Both the position numbers and the translations under genes were made by a program. 64,000 bases of DNA from Branchipolynoe longqiensis. Its lineage: Eukaryota > Annelida > Polychaeta > Phyllodocida > Polynoidae. Below, piece after piece: positions 13,419 to 26,200 of this stretch; position 1 is the stretch's first letter; each line of letters opens with the position of its first letter. Location: contig CM059196.1 of assembly GCA_030323885.1 (NCBI GenBank), positions 36,310,481 to 36,374,480 of the forward strand, in the 5' to 3' direction. A model generated the notes under the pieces. That model was given only the letters and a program-made list of their open reading frames with translations. It ran no database searches and was not told the DNA's origin.

Positions 13419-14130
13419 ATTTTACCTCGGTATATAGCCTCAGGCTAGCCACAGGCTAGGGAGAGGTAAGCACATCCGGGTACAGCAATTAGCATAAGCA
13501 GCTCACGGCGGGAGGACGTTCGCTGAGCTGCTCCAGCAGGATTTAACTACTACAACACTTTAACTAACTGTAAGTATTGAGAAACTGCATTCAACTTCTT
13601 AAGGATGGTTTATAGCATCCCATTATGAAAGCTTAGAACTTTCTCAGGTCCAATTTGGACATTAACGGTGTTATAAAAAACACGAGGATAAGAATATGAG
13701 AACCGAAACCGATACCGCTTCACATAGCGAAACCTGTGTTCAGACAGGCAGAGATGTTAACCCGAGTTGCATCTCCTAAGGAAATTCCTCCGAACCCTAA
13801 AGAGGGTTATGTTGGGGATGATCCTGGGTTTCTTTTATAGACTCCCCAGACCAGTTTTTTGAGGCGAGCCTCCGAGTTTCGTAATATTTTCTTCAACTTG
13901 CTGGCGCAGAATGCCGCGGGTGGGAGAAGTGTACGAAACAGAGAGAGCGGGCGTGCCAATGGCCGCCCCTCCGTTTGGTTGGTTTCACTACCGATAAAAC
14001 CTACGGCAAAACTTTAGCTTAACGCCTGTATACAGAATCGTTTAAACACGTTACTATATACCATCCGAATAATACCTCACTCTAGCTCACTTTGTGAACA
14101 TGTTGAGATGATACCGGTACTAAGTAACCT

Positions 14131-15339
14131 TTGTTGTTACAGAAACCGATGGCCACCAAGCGAAACAAGGTTCCGCCGGCAGCGGCAGAGTGCCGCGTGC
14201 CTTCTGGGTACGATTCCTCACCACCGCAGACGGGACCGCCGTCTCCACAGCCGGGGGCTGGTCCTTCGGACAAGGATAGTGGGGATGAGGAGCTTGAAGA
14301 CAAAATCCTACGGATTATGGACAAATATAAGACACAAGCCACACGGCCTTCTTCTCCTCCTATCCCAGACGATGACTGGGAGGATTTCTCAGATGACGAA
14401 ACCGAATCGGCATTTGAGGTTCCGCAACTGAAACCCAAGAAGCGGAAAAGACTTGGCAGTAGCTCGGGTGATGAATTCACAAAGACCAATAAGAAACGAG
14501 TGAAGAAGACAAAGAAAAACAAAAACAAAAAGGACTCATCATCGGATAAATCAGATGATTCATCCACAACTGACTCCGATTCAGACACGGAGAGAGCGGG
14601 CATTTATGCCAGGATAGGGGCAAAGATCAAGAAGAAATGCCCGTTGGCGAAAGCAAAGAGGTTGCGGACTACAACCATGATGAGGGAAACCCTGAAAGGA
14701 CATTTCCACACTTTCAAACCTGTGGAGGTGATCAACAAGCTGACGGAACAAATTTCGGGAATTAAAGGAGTTCCCCAGTCCATCAGTAAAGAAATGGATG
14801 CAGGCATCCATCTCTCAGACGAAAGACGGCGTTATGAGAACGCATTGTGCACGATTCATAAAGCGGTGCTCGGAGCGCTTACATCGATAACTCCGGTAGC
14901 GAATCGGATGCAAGCCGAGAATAAGTTCTCGTCGCTTGCACGAGTGATGGACAAAGGAATTGCGCTGCTTACCGCAGCGTCGAACTTCATCACTTTTCGG
15001 CGATTTGAAAACGTCTTCAAGTCGGTCACAACAGATGCTGGCAAAGAAGTCACCAGATCGAAGAAAGTAACTGACAATGATGGTAAAGAATACACCCTTT
15101 ACCTACCGCCAAAGCCAGTGCTAGGCAAGCCACTGGACAAAACCAAAATGTTTGGCGGTCAGCTAGCGCACCTCTTCAAAGCTGTTGAGGTAGACACTAA
15201 AAGCGCTAAAAACACGGATGGCACCAAAAAGTTTGACAACCCCAACAAATTCCGACGCCCCCGCTCGGATTTTCGCTTCCGCAGAGGAGGAAGGCCGGGA
15301 CGAGGAGGTCCCTCATTCGGCTTCAATCCCAGAGGATGA
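14131..15339 (+). CDS. DIRS Gag-like protein (ORF1)
   Basis: An intact 402-residue frame. The first half is acidic and low-complexity, rich in Ser, Asp and Glu with long Lys-rich patches around residues 105-135. The middle (about 170-330) is an ordered-looking alpha-rich region. The C-terminus is Arg/Gly-rich (FRFRRGGRPGRGG), suitable for nucleic-acid binding. Position before RT and a 4-base 'atga' overlap with the next ORF are as expected for the gag ORF of DIRS elements. The name rests on position and composition; I recognise no specific Gag motif. It is the only undamaged ORF of the element. Confidence 0.8.
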   Translation: MLLQKPMATKRNKVPPAAAECRVPSGYDSSPPQTGPPSPQPGAGPSDKDSGDEELEDKILRIMDKYKTQATRPSSPPIPDDDWEDFSDDETESAFEVPQLKPKKRKRLGSSSGDEFTKTNKKRVKKTKKNKNKKDSSSDKSDDSSTTDSDSDTERAGIYARIGAKIKKKCPLAKAKRLRTTTMMRETLKGHFHTFKPVEVINKLTEQISGIKGVPQSISKEMDAGIHLSDERRRYENALCTIHKAVLGALTSITPVANRMQAENKFSSLARVMDKGIALLTAASNFITFRRFENVFKSVTTDAGKEVTRSKKVTDNDGKEYTLYLPPKPVLGKPLDKTKMFGGQLAHLFKAVEVDTKSAKNTDGTKKFDNPNKFRRPRSDFRFRRGGRPGRGGPSFGFNPRG

Positions 15340-17311
15340 GGCAGAGGAGAACGCCAGAACACGGGTTGGAACGACAACCGCGGATACAAAAGGGAGTTTA
15401 CACCCAAACCCCAATTCCCGCGGCCAGGAGCCAAGTAGAGACACAGACTCCTACACTCAACACGGTGTCTGAAGAGACACAAACTTATGTAAGCAAGTTT
15501 CAGGCAGGCAACATCCTTAACTGTTTGCACAAATGGGTTAACATTACATCTGATAGGAAAATTTTGGATATAGTAAAAGGAGTTCAAATACCTTTCACAT
15601 ACATACCAAAACAGGAAAGAGTTCCGTTCCCATACAAATTCAACATAGCAGAAAAACGCCAAATAGATTATCAGGTTTCGCTGTTTGAAACAAAAGGTAT
15701 TATTGAACGAGTACAAAACACAAAAGGACAGTTTATTTCTAATGTCTTTTCTAGGCCCAAACCAAATGGCGAAATTCGCATGATTTTGGATTTGACAAAG
15801 TTAAATAAATTGGTAACATACAAACATTTTAAAATGTTCTCATTAGAAACTGCGAGAGACTTAATAACGCCGCATGCCTGGCTTGCCAGTGTAGACTTAA
15901 GAGACGCGTATTATACAGTCCCCATTTGCAAAGAACACAGAAAATTTCTGAGATTTATTTGGAACGGTACCCTTTTCCAATTTACTTGCATGCCTAATGG
16001 TTTAGCCTGCGCACCTCGACTGTTTACAAAGTTATTAAAACCTGTTTTTGCTGTTATGGGAAGATTAGGACATACAATGTTTCCATACATCGATGATTCC
16101 TTTATTATGGCAGAATCCTCTAAGAAATGCCATTTGGCAGTGAATGATTTGTGTACTTTATTAACAGAATTAGGTTTTTACATACACGACAAAAAATCTG
16201 TTTTTGTCCCGAATAAGGAATTAAAATGCCTAGGGTTTTTAATCAACACCAAAGCAATGACCGTATCATTAACGGAACAGAAACTACAGAAGTTTCATGA
16301 CACGGCCTCCCAGCTGCTTGACATATCTATGCCAAAGATTAGACAGGTCGCTGTCCTTATCGGTATAATGGTTTCATATGCGCCGGCTGTTCTTTATGGG
16401 GCGGCGCACTTCAAGTCTCTAGAAATAGACAAGAATAGAGCGTTAGCACGTACAAAAGGTAACCTTGAAAGAAAAATGTACATTTCCCAGGATGGTTACA
16501 CAGATATATCTTGGTGGATCGAGAATATTAATAACTCTTCCAATCCCATTAGAATGGATCAACTCAACACGGTAGTTACTACCGATGCGTCATTACAAGG
16601 TTGGGGAGCTCATCGAAATGATGTAGCAACAGGAGGGAGATGGTTAGAAAACGAAAAATCAGACCAATGAGTCTAATTAAAATACTGAAAAATACTGTTC
16701 AACTGCTTACAGATAACACTACGGCCATGGCATATGTCAGAAATATGGGAGGTACAAAGTAAAAAGAGTGCAATAACTTGGCACAAAGTATTTGGAACTG
16801 GGCGCAAAAACATCAAATATGGTTAACCATATCACATATCCCAGGATCGCAAAACGTCCTGGCTGACAAAAAGAGTAGAGTCTTTCACGACCACTTAGAA
16901 TGGAATTTAAACATTAAAATTTTCAACAAAATTTGTCGCCAATGGGGTTCACCTACGGTTGACTTATTTGCATCAAGGAATAACTTTAAAGTTAACAGAT
17001 ATGTTTCATGGCACCCAGAACCATTTGCTTGGCACATAGATGCTTTCTCACTGATTTGGAAAAATGAATTTTATTATATTTTTCCCCCTTTCAACATCAT
17101 TACCAGAGTGGCACGAAAGATAAAGATGGACCGGTCTCACGCCATCCTGATCGTCCCCGAATGGGACACACAGCCGTGGCTAGCAGGACTAGCCTCGACA
17201 GCCCGAGATTGCCTCAGATTCCTAAAATCCCGAGGAAATCGAACTCACCAAGGCCCTCTGGAACATCACGGCAACGTAGCAACAACACCGTTGCTTGCAT
17301 TCCTTTTCTAA
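15336..17311 (+). pseudogene. DIRS reverse transcriptase/RNase H, broken
   Basis: The first piece, 15336-16670, carries RT: 'MILDLTKLNK', 'ASVDLRDAYYTVPI', 'MPNGLACAPRLFTK' and the catalytic 'YIDDSF' (YxDD) are all visible, followed by the start of RNase H ('VVTTDASLQGWG'). The frame is then lost: TGA at 16668, with homology continuing one frame over ('LLTDNTTAMAYV'). A second stop, TAA at 16760-16762, interrupts 'NMGGTK'. The last piece, 16778-17311, has 'ISHIPGSQNVLADKKSR' and the DIRS-typical region 'VDLFASR...RYVSW...DAFSLIW...YYIFPPF...ILIVPEWDTQPW'. Retrotransposition would need at least these two lesions not to matter, so the copy is dead. Confidence 0.93.
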
Positions 17312-18269
17312 ATAAATACCTAGAACAATTTGGTTTAGACAAAATTACACAAGAACGGCTAGTGTCACATGCGTGGAGAAAAGGAACAGTTTAAATGTAT
17401 ACCACATATTTGAAAAAATGGGGCGTTTATTGTCTTATTCACAAGGTTAAACCCATGAACCCAACTATTGCCCAAGTGTGCAGATTCTTTAGAATGTTAG
17501 AACAAGAAGGGCTAGGTTACGGCACAATTAATGCTGCCAGGTGCGCTCTCTCGATTATCCTTCCCAGAACAAGGGGAGATACAATGGGTAAACACCATGT
17601 TATATCATGGGTACTAAAGGGAATTTATGAACGAAACCCACCTAAACCAAAATATGACCGATTTTGGGATCTGTCACTGGTATTCAAAATGTTTAACGAT
17701 TGGCCACATAATAGGTTTCTAGATATAAAACAATTAGGGTTTAAGTTAGCACTTTTATTACTGTTAGTCACAGGTCATCGAGGCCAGACTATAGTGGCAC
17801 TTTCACTCGATGGACTGGAAATAGATAGAAGGCAAGCGACCTTCGATTTGACAACATTGTTAAAATCTAATCGTTTAGGTGACCCTTTGTCGTCAATTGA
17901 TGTAGCACAATTCAAAGACAATCCGAAACTGTGTGTAGTTTCCGCGATCAGAACATATATATCCAAGACACAAGGAGTTAGAAACTCAAGACAATTGTTG
18001 ATAAGCTTTATTAAGCCACACAAGGGCATATCAAGAGATACCCTTGCCAGATGGACAATTAATGTCCTAAAGATGGCAGGAGTGGATATGGACAAATATG
18101 CATCACACTCAACAAGAGGAGCCATGGTGTCAAAGGCACGCCTCTTAGCATTTCGGTCAAGCGCATACTAGCGCATGCAGGATGGAAGACCGAACGATCG
18201 TTTGCTAGACATTATAACAAGCGATTGGAAAAGCCAAGTGGCGTCGCACGGCGACTGCTACAACATTAA
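17161..18269 (+). pseudogene. DIRS tyrosine recombinase, broken
   Basis: Begins inside the end of ORF2 in another frame, as usual for DIRS. TAA at 17392-17394 interrupts the N-terminal part after 'SHAWRKGTV'; the main open part is 17395-18171. Catalytic residues of the phage-integrase-type fold are visible: Arg in 'VTGHRGQTI', His and Arg in 'SHSTRGAM'. A frameshift near 18140 takes the frame to a stop at 18171. The remaining motifs, 'LAHAGWKTERSFARHYNK' (second His/Trp and nucleophile Tyr), are read in another frame to TAA at 18267-18269. In a live element this enzyme would integrate a circular DNA copy. Confidence 0.92.
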
Positions 18270-18433
18270 GGTAAAAAAAGGTGAGAACATACCATGGTCA
18301 CAAACATATAAGGTTAACGAACGTTCCATACCACAAAACATAAACAAATAAAATTAAATATCAGGATAAAATGATATTACGTAAAGTCTCCCTAGCCTGC
18401 GGCTAGCCTGAGGCTATATACCGAGGTAAAATA

Positions 18434-18742
18434 GATTAGTTAGACGAATCTTACCTTGGTATAGATGATGGATAACTGTTGTTTTCCCGAGGTATAAGCC
18501 TCGGCTAGATGTGGGTGAGGGCCCACCCTCCACACCCTGCCACGTCTAGTCCCTTGCTTGTACCAAGGAAACATTAGTATTTAGAATTTTAGAGATCATT
18601 TTATCCTGAATTAGTAGGTAAAGATTGCTGTACCCAGATGTGCTTACCTCTCCCTCACCCACGTCTAGCCGAGGCTTATACCTCGGGAAAACAACAGTTA
18701 TCCATCATCTATACCAAGGTAAGATTCGTCTAACTAATCTAT
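18434..18742. mobile_element. Foldback of two DIRS-like terminal repeats
   Basis: An inverted repeat with arms of about 85 bases (18434-18518 and 18653-18742), starting 'gattagttagacgaatctta', around a 130-base core. The arm sequence 'ttttcccgaggtataagcc' is a diverged form of the DIRS end 'ttttacctcggtatatagcc'. The core holds 'attgctgtacccagatgtgc', the complement of the sub-terminal sequence at 13470-13489. It looks like a DIRS relative reduced to its ends, abutting the larger element. Confidence 0.75.
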
Positions 18743-20171
18743 ATATACACAACAAACTTATTCTTTTGAATATTTGGTATGTGTGTCAACTGAATTAGCA
18801 GTCCACCCATTAAATCCCAAATAATCTAAATATCACAAGTATGTCTGGTTTATCTTATATATAATTATCTATCAGCCATAACTGTTAAAGAGATCACTAA
18901 TTAAGGAAACCAGATCCATATCTTGCAGCCATGCCTATATTGAACAGGACCCCAATATCTATAGTATGTCCCCCAAGTGCATTCATTGTGTACTAACTCC
19001 TTTGATATAAGTTTTTATTCTAATATGATGTTTGGGTTTCAACTACTATGTAGTGCTCCTAGTGTGCATGCTTTTTGAAGAGAGGCTACACCCACAAGAA
19101 ATGGACGTGTTCCTTCTGCTTTCACTGCGAGGATGCACGTGATGGTTTGGTTTTGGATGCACAGAGTTGGGCTGCATCTGCCTCCAAAGAGTGTCGGAGT
19201 TTTGGCCTGGGGCCAGGGAATACATTGAAAATGATTGCTGTTTTGTATGTGTGTATGTGTGTGGTCTTTTTTTTTTTAAATTGCTATTGCTCTTCGGACA
19301 AGACTACACATGCACTATCTGACATCCGGCCCAACATGCACATGGCATGCCAGGTTGACCCCACTACCCAAGGTCACCTTATTACCCGAGGTCACCTCAC
19401 TACCCCAACCCCAGTGATAGACTGGCTAACTGTTGGCACATGGTAATGGCAACTAGATCTTAGAATAGGTGAGACAGAATTGTCCATTTTAGTCTGTGTC
19501 ATGTAGCCATTGGCTAAAGTTGTAAATCCAATAATTTGAACTGGTCCTCGCTAATGAGGAAACTGCGAGGGTGGTGGTGGTGGGGGGGGGGGGGGGGAGA
19601 TATAATGCAGGCTGTTAGAGAAGAATGTGCCACGCCAAGTTTATTACTCAGTTTCTTCTGTACCAAGGCATGGTATGTAGTGTGTATTTGACCAGTATTT
19701 CGGGAAAATAATCTAATATTTGGGACACAAATAATAATAGGCTCCCTCTATCTGCATGAGTGAAGAATAGATTGAAAGAATAGATTTTAGCTCGCTGCAG
19801 AGGCTCAAAGTTGTCTCTTTGTCACGGTTGTGGGGGGGGGCCCCCCCCCCCCCCCAGCTTCTCAATAACAATGCAGGTGTCCCGTTATAGCTTTGGGTTT
19901 AAAAAAAAAGTATTATTGTTTAACAAATTAGTATTAGATGGGGTGGTCAAACAGAAGCATCTACTATATACAACTGACCTCCGTCCCTACCCCCCCGCCC
20001 CCCCTTCAGCTTCCATGCCCCATTCTCCGGCCCCCATCACGTAGCAACCCACCCGGCCGGCCACCTTGCACTGGGCCTGCTGGCTTTCACCAAACCGTGC
20101 TGTGTGTTGTGCCAATGTGTATTGTCGACGTGTATCTTATTGGGGGGCTGTGGGTCCATGTCTCTTTTCAG
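18743..20171. other. Non-coding, intron or upstream region
   Basis: No exon recognised although the exon encoding the first part of the SPRY domain must precede 20172. G runs occur at 19571-19597, and a G9C15 palindromic run at 19832-19855. Confidence 0.5.
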
Positions 20172-20292
20172 GTGTGCTTTGAGGTTTTGCTCACGGAGTT
20201 TCTGCCAGTAGATTTTGGCGACGATCATCAGGAGGAGCATCCCCATGTGGTGCGAGTCGGCTGGTCGCTCGATTCAACGTCATTCCAACTAG
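20172..20292 (+). CDS. HNRNPUL1: hnRNPUL exon: central SPRY
   Basis: Acceptor 'ctcttttcag' before 20172 and donor 'ctag|gtacct' after 20292. Codes for [13 protein letters not shown] through '[15 protein letters not shown]', the strand preceding the glycine-rich SPRY turn. It ends in phase 1 and joins exon 35021, which begins 'gtgagg', to give '[13 protein letters not shown]'. The link spans a 14.7-kb intron, but the protein is continuous with the family. Confidence 0.88.
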
Positions 20293-23200
20293 GTACCTAA
20301 AGCACAACAGATACTGTTGCCACCTTTCTTTCTTTAAGAAAAATTGACCCACCAAAGCAAAAGAGAAATATCACCACAAACCAGCCATAATTGTTACAGA
20401 TGATTAATATTGTGGCTGGTATTGTGTTTTGTGTTTTTTAAATATTTTTATACACACTTGTATTCGCCGCCTTTCATTAATGTTCTTTTTCAGATACTCT
20501 CTCTTTCCAGATTTATATTATTGTAAAACAATTAAAAACCAAAAATTATGTTGGTGTTTATTAAAGACCCTGTTGTCATTTGGGCAATGCCTTCTTTTTT
20601 CCAGTTGTATTTTAACCATTGGTTTGTGGGGTTGGGGATAGTTATGGTCACATGAGCTTTACATTCTTGTGTGTAGTTCTAACTGTGAGGTGGGCGCTTT
20701 TAGGTAGAGCATTGTTACAATGCTCTAGTCTTGCTGGCCCGTCCTGATATGACCAAAGATGTTGCTAGGACCTAAAACAACGACCAACAACAGCTAGTTT
20801 TGCTGGTTCATACTAAAGGCGCAAAGCCGTGCATCCCACTTCTAGGATCACTTCATAGCGTTTAATAGTCTCGTGGATCATGTTTCTTGTGTTTATTGGT
20901 ATTTGCAAACTAGTTGCACAATATCTATTGGTGGTGGTGGTGGTGATGGTGGTGGATAGGCAGCTATTTACAAAATGTGGCGTACTGGAATCATTGGTGG
21001 CCATCGTATCTGATTGTAAGCACGACTGCATTAAAGTGTAGTACATAGAACACCAACATTGTCATTACCATCCCAATATCTTATATGTACTACTAAGTTA
21101 GTAATAGATTAAACCTGAAACAAGATGGTGAACACACTAACGTGGTCCTTTCCTTCCCCATATATCTATTAAGTTAGTAAGAGATTAAACCAGAAACAAG
21201 ATGGTGAACACATTAACATTGTCCTTACCTTCCCCATATATCTAGTAAGTTAGTAAGAGATTAAACCAGAAACAAGATGGTGAACACACTAACGTTGTCC
21301 TTACCTTCCCCATATATCTACTAAGTTAGTAAGAGATTAAACCAGAAACAAGATGGTGAACACATTAACGTTGTCCTTACTTTCCCTATATATCTACTAA
21401 GTTAGTAAGAGATTAAACCAGAAACAAGATGGTGAACACATTACCGTTGTCCTTTCCTTCCCCATATATCTACTAAGTTAGTAAGAGATTAAACCAGAAA
21501 CAAGATGGTGAACACACTAACGTTTTCCTTACTTTCCCTATATATCTACTAAGTTAGTAAGAGATTAAACCAGAAACAAGATGGTGAACACACTAACGTT
21601 GTCCTTACTTTCCCCATATATCTACTAAGTTAGTAAGAGATTAAACCAGAAACAAGATGGTGAACACACTAACATTGTCCTTACCTTCCCCATATATCTA
21701 CTAAGTTAGTAATAGATTAAACCAGAAACAAGATGGTGAACACACTAACGTTGTCCTTACTTTCCCCATATATCTACTAAGTTAGTAAGAGATTAAACCA
21801 GAAACAAGATGGTGAACACACTAACGTTGTCCTTACTTTCCCCATATATCTACTAAGTTAGTAAGAGATTAAACAGAAACAAGATGGTGAACACACTAAC
21901 GTTGTCCTTACTTTCCCCATATATCTACTAAGTTAGTAAGAGATTAAACCAGAAACAAGATGGTGAACACACTAACGTTGTCCTTACTTTCCCCATATAT
22001 CTACTAAGTTAGTAAGAGATTAAACCAGGAACAAGATGGTGAACACACTAACGTTGTCCTTACTTTCCCCATATATCTACTAAGTTAGTAAGAGATTAAA
22101 CCAGAAACAAGATGGTGAACACACTAACGTTGTCCTTACTTTCCCATATATCTACTAAGTTAGTAAGAGATTAAACCAGAAACAAGATGGTGAACACACT
22201 AACGTTGTCCTTACTTTCCCCATATATCTACTAAGTTAGTAAGAGATTAAACCAGGAACAAGATGGTGAACACACTAACGTTGTCCTTACTTTCCCCATA
22301 TATCTACTAAGTTAGTAAGAGATTAAACCAGAAACAAGATGGTGAACACATTAACGTTGTCCTTTCCTTCCCCATATATCTACTAAGTTAGTAAGAGATT
22401 AAACCAGGAACAAGATGGTGAACACATTAACGTTGTCCTTTCCTTCCCCATATATCTACTAAGTTAGTAAGAGATTAAACCAGAAACAAGATGGTGAACA
22501 CACTAACGTTGTCCTTACTTTCCCATATATCTACTAAGTTAGTAAGAGATTAAACCAGGAACAAGATGGTGAACACATTACCGTTGTCCTTACTTTCCCC
22601 ATATATCTACTAAGTTAGTAAGAGATTAAACCAGACACTAACTTGTCCTTCTCCTTTCTGTTATGATAACCAGAAACAAGATGGTGAACACACTAACGTT
22701 GTCCTTTCCTTTCCCATATATCTACTAAGTTAGTAAGAGATTAAACCAGGAACAAGATGGTGAACACACTAACGTTGTCCTTACTTTCCCCATATATCTA
22801 CTAAGTTAGTAAGAGATTAAACCAGAAACAAGATGGTGAACACACTAACATTGTCCTTAACTTCCCCATATATCTACTAAGTTAGTAATAGATTAAACCA
22901 GGAACAAGATGGTGAACACATTAACGTTGTCCTTACTTTCCCCATATATCTACTAAGTTAGTAAGAGATTAAACCAGAAACAAGATGGTGAACACACTAA
23001 CATTGTCCTTACTTTCCCTATATATCTACTACTAAAAATAACTGCAGCTACTTGTGACACTGATCTACCTGAGGGAAATATGTAATAGACCTGAGGGAAA
23101 TATTGACCTTTAATTTGTCAATTAATGAATGTTATAATTTGAAAATTGCTATGTAGATTTAACAATCAATTAACTGAAATCTCGTACAAGACTAAAATTG

Positions 23201-26200
23201 TGCTTACCATAAGTAGCATTAGTGTAGCTGTTGACAAATTCTGTGTTTTACCCCATGGATATTGCATGTTCTACCCTCTTTGTATAGTGGGTGTTTTCAT
23301 ATTTGTTATTTCACTATTATTTGGATTTATATCCTCCCCTTCCACCTCTTTCTGACCAACTAATCATAATCTGGTTAAATGTATTGCTATCTGAGGTATG
23401 GTCGGAACATTTTCTTGTGGGTCGGCTGTTTGTTTTGGTAGTCAGTGAGATGGAGTAGTCGATTCTAACAACATGGTTTTGATTGTTGCAACATTAGTTT
23501 CGAAAGGAATTAGGTCAAGTGTGTTATGCACTGGTAGCAGTGTTAGCTTAACTAGAGAATCAAGTTGTTTCACTCCTCCAGTTGCCTGACCATATCCGAT
23601 GAACATTGCCATCAAGCCACAAGGGCGTAGGCGACAGTGCGACGACATGATCATGCGACTCACCCTTGCTGATTTTTATTATATACAGTTTGATTGTTGC
23701 ATCTATGAGCTATGAGAATTTCAGAACAGGTGTAATACTCTCACTGATTCTGCCTTTCCCAGAGCGGGGTCAGAATGAGAGGCAATTCCCTCCACTCCTT
23801 GAGTCGTCTGGCCATACTCTCGGTCTGTTGTTTAGTTTAAGCCCACCAGCTTTAACAGGTCCTTGGATATGGGCAGTTGACTCCGTAAGGGTGGAACAGC
23901 TTGATTCTCTGGTTTAGGCTGGTCCAAACTGTAAGCTCTTTTATGGTGATTGGTGGTAGCTTTGTAATAATGTCATAGTGTATTTAAGCAAAATGGTATG
24001 GGTATAAGAGCGTCACTGTTATATATGAGTGAAAGTAGGCAATTTGTGTTTTATTTACAGTAAAACCTCTCTAGATCGACCGACCATTGGATTTAATTTT
24101 ACAATTATATGGTCCATTTAGGGAGGTGGTCGGTCTATGGAGATTTTTTGTTATTGTTACAATGGTATTTATTGTATGGGCGATTGTTTGGGACCCAAAT
24201 AAAGCGATCGACATATAGTACTGGTCGATCTGTGGAGGTGGTCGGTTAGAGAGGTCTTACTGTACGACAATAGGCTCGTCCTCGCTCTTCATATTCATCT
24301 TCATATGAATCAACTTAAGCACTTTTGTGACAATGTTGTCTGTCTCTCCTGGAGAAATGGAACACTGTCTGTTAAAGCCTATCCACTATTTCCATTTATT
24401 CCCTGGGGTATGTGTATTTGGATACTGGTCGCCATCCATTGTGTCTACTCATTGAAATCTACAATTTTAGGGGGAAGTGCAAAGTATATTTTGAGGCTAC
24501 ATATTAAAATGTACGATTGAAATAAGCACTAATGTTATCTACTTCAGGTATTGTTCAAAGGGAGAAGGAAGCACATCCGGGTCCAGTAATTAGCATAATC
24601 TACTCACAACCAGGAATTAAAGTTCTTCCAGTTAATTGTACAACAATTCTTGTATTGCCCCCTATTATCAGGTCAAGGAATCACCTATTTAGCATGGGAG
24701 AATTGTTGTTGATATATAAGATGTGGGTACGGTAGCTAGCCTCTAGGACGTAAATTTGCTGTCTGGATAATAATCTCGGCTTGATTTAGAGGTTGTTGGT
24801 TTTGTGGCCAAAATCACTATTATCCCTCTATAATCAGAATTTATTTTATAGCTGATATAACTAGGACCGGCCTCTGCTGGGTGTATAGAAGCTTAGTAAC
24901 TACTACATTATGATGGAAGGAACCTTTTAACCTAGTAGACGAGACCAGGAACAGGAATGCCCCCTCTCCAGCCCCCCACCCCCACATCGCAATTACCTTA
25001 ATTACAATACGATGGGTTAGTGCAAATAGTATAGCTGTTTTCTGTTTTATTTGTTGGTACTATTCTACAATATCGCTTTTCAGGTTCATAAATTGATTAA
25101 TAGGGCAAATTTCATCCCCCGGTGAAAGCCACACTAAAAAAGTTGGAAGGCTTGGTATAAGACGCATCCAAGTCGTGAATACGAAAGGACACAAAAAGTT
25201 GTGCAGACCCCTACTTTGAAATGTCCCCCCTTTGGTCCAATTAGACAATTCTCCACCTAAGCCGCAGTCGCACTGGAGGGAATGGTTGAGCGGGTAGAGT
25301 GTCATCTATTCGTGTGGGCAGTCGTGGGTTCGATCCATAGCCAAGTAAAACCAAAAGCTTTCAAAATTGCCACTTATGCTACCTTGCTTGATGCTTGGCA
25401 TTACTAGAATGGGAAAATAAAGGGTGCCTTCGTATCTAGATAATGTGATTGGGTGCTATATCGGGTCAAGGTGCTGGCGATATGATACCCAATGAGACAA
25501 CAGAAATTGTGCACTGTCCTTAGAAGTTGCTAGGATATGAAACTCCAATAAACCAAACCTTACTATTCTCATGTCCACCACATTTTGCACACAGAAGTAC
25601 TTGAATTATTTGCTGTGTTAATCACCCTCAATATATATATGCACTGTCACTTGTCATTGGCATGGCTAGGATCCTGTTATGTTAGGACCATTGCCATAGT
25701 CAGCAGCATATGCGAATAAGAAATGAATTCATTTGATCCTTTCTGCACTGAAGATCTTAATCTCGGACATTGGTGTTTTTTTCATGATGTATGCTTTTTC
25801 TGATTGATTTTGTTGTATAAAGCACTCCTCAAATCCTTCGGTCACATTTTATCTTAAATTTGTAACACAGTTGCAGGATTTGTTACAAGACAAGTTTGGC
25901 GCAGTTTAGGTTACATGAATGTAGCAAAGTTTGTGTATGTGAGATGTGTATTTTTATGTTATGTGAGATGTGTGTTTTTATGTTTATGTTGCATTGGAAT
26001 TAATTGCGATGTTGGTAGTTTGGAATATTTGCGTTGGACATGGTAGTGGTACTGGACGGTATCTTTGTGTGGTTGCCCTCAGGTGTATAGCAGGGCGTCA
26101 TGGGTGGTGGAAGTGGTATATGGCAAGTGGCATGTAGTTATGGAGTGGTCATCGGTTTCATAAATGTGTCCCAAATTCTCTTAATGGCAATGGCAAGTTT

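Larger units (their letters stand above)
13419..18433 (+). mobile_element. DIRS-type retrotransposon, decayed
   Basis: Three overlapping ORF regions in DIRS order: Gag-like, RT/RNase H plus the DIRS-typical C-terminal domain, and tyrosine recombinase. It is bounded by an inverted pair: the left end at 13419-13462 begins 'attttacctcggtatatagc', and its near-perfect reverse complement is at 18391-18433 (one mismatch in about 42). DIRS elements integrate by recombinase and make no target-site duplication; none is seen. A short hairpin ('gcagctca'...'tgagctgc') lies at about 13498-13536 in the leader. ORF2 and the recombinase carry frameshifts and stops, so this copy cannot be autonomous. It lies upstream of the first visible hnRNPUL exon, probably within an intron. 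Confidence 0.92.

Noticed and set aside
14082..14603. 173-residue - strand frame over DIRS ORF1
   Set aside because: Antisense shadow of the Ser/Asp/Lys-rich Gag-like region.
19075..19446. 123-residue frame before the first visible hnRNPUL exon, tested as the missing SPRY exon
   Set aside because: No SPRY motif, no matching donor in phase 0, and low-complexity end.
19832..19855. G9C15 palindrome
   Set aside because: Homopolymer length in assemblies is unreliable; cannot be told from a sequencing artefact. The same holds for G or C runs at 9115, 19571, 33309, 34752, 39577 and 50763.
21056..23035. CRISPR-like regular repeats
   Set aside because: The whole 76-bp unit repeats with no variable spacers, in a eukaryotic intron.
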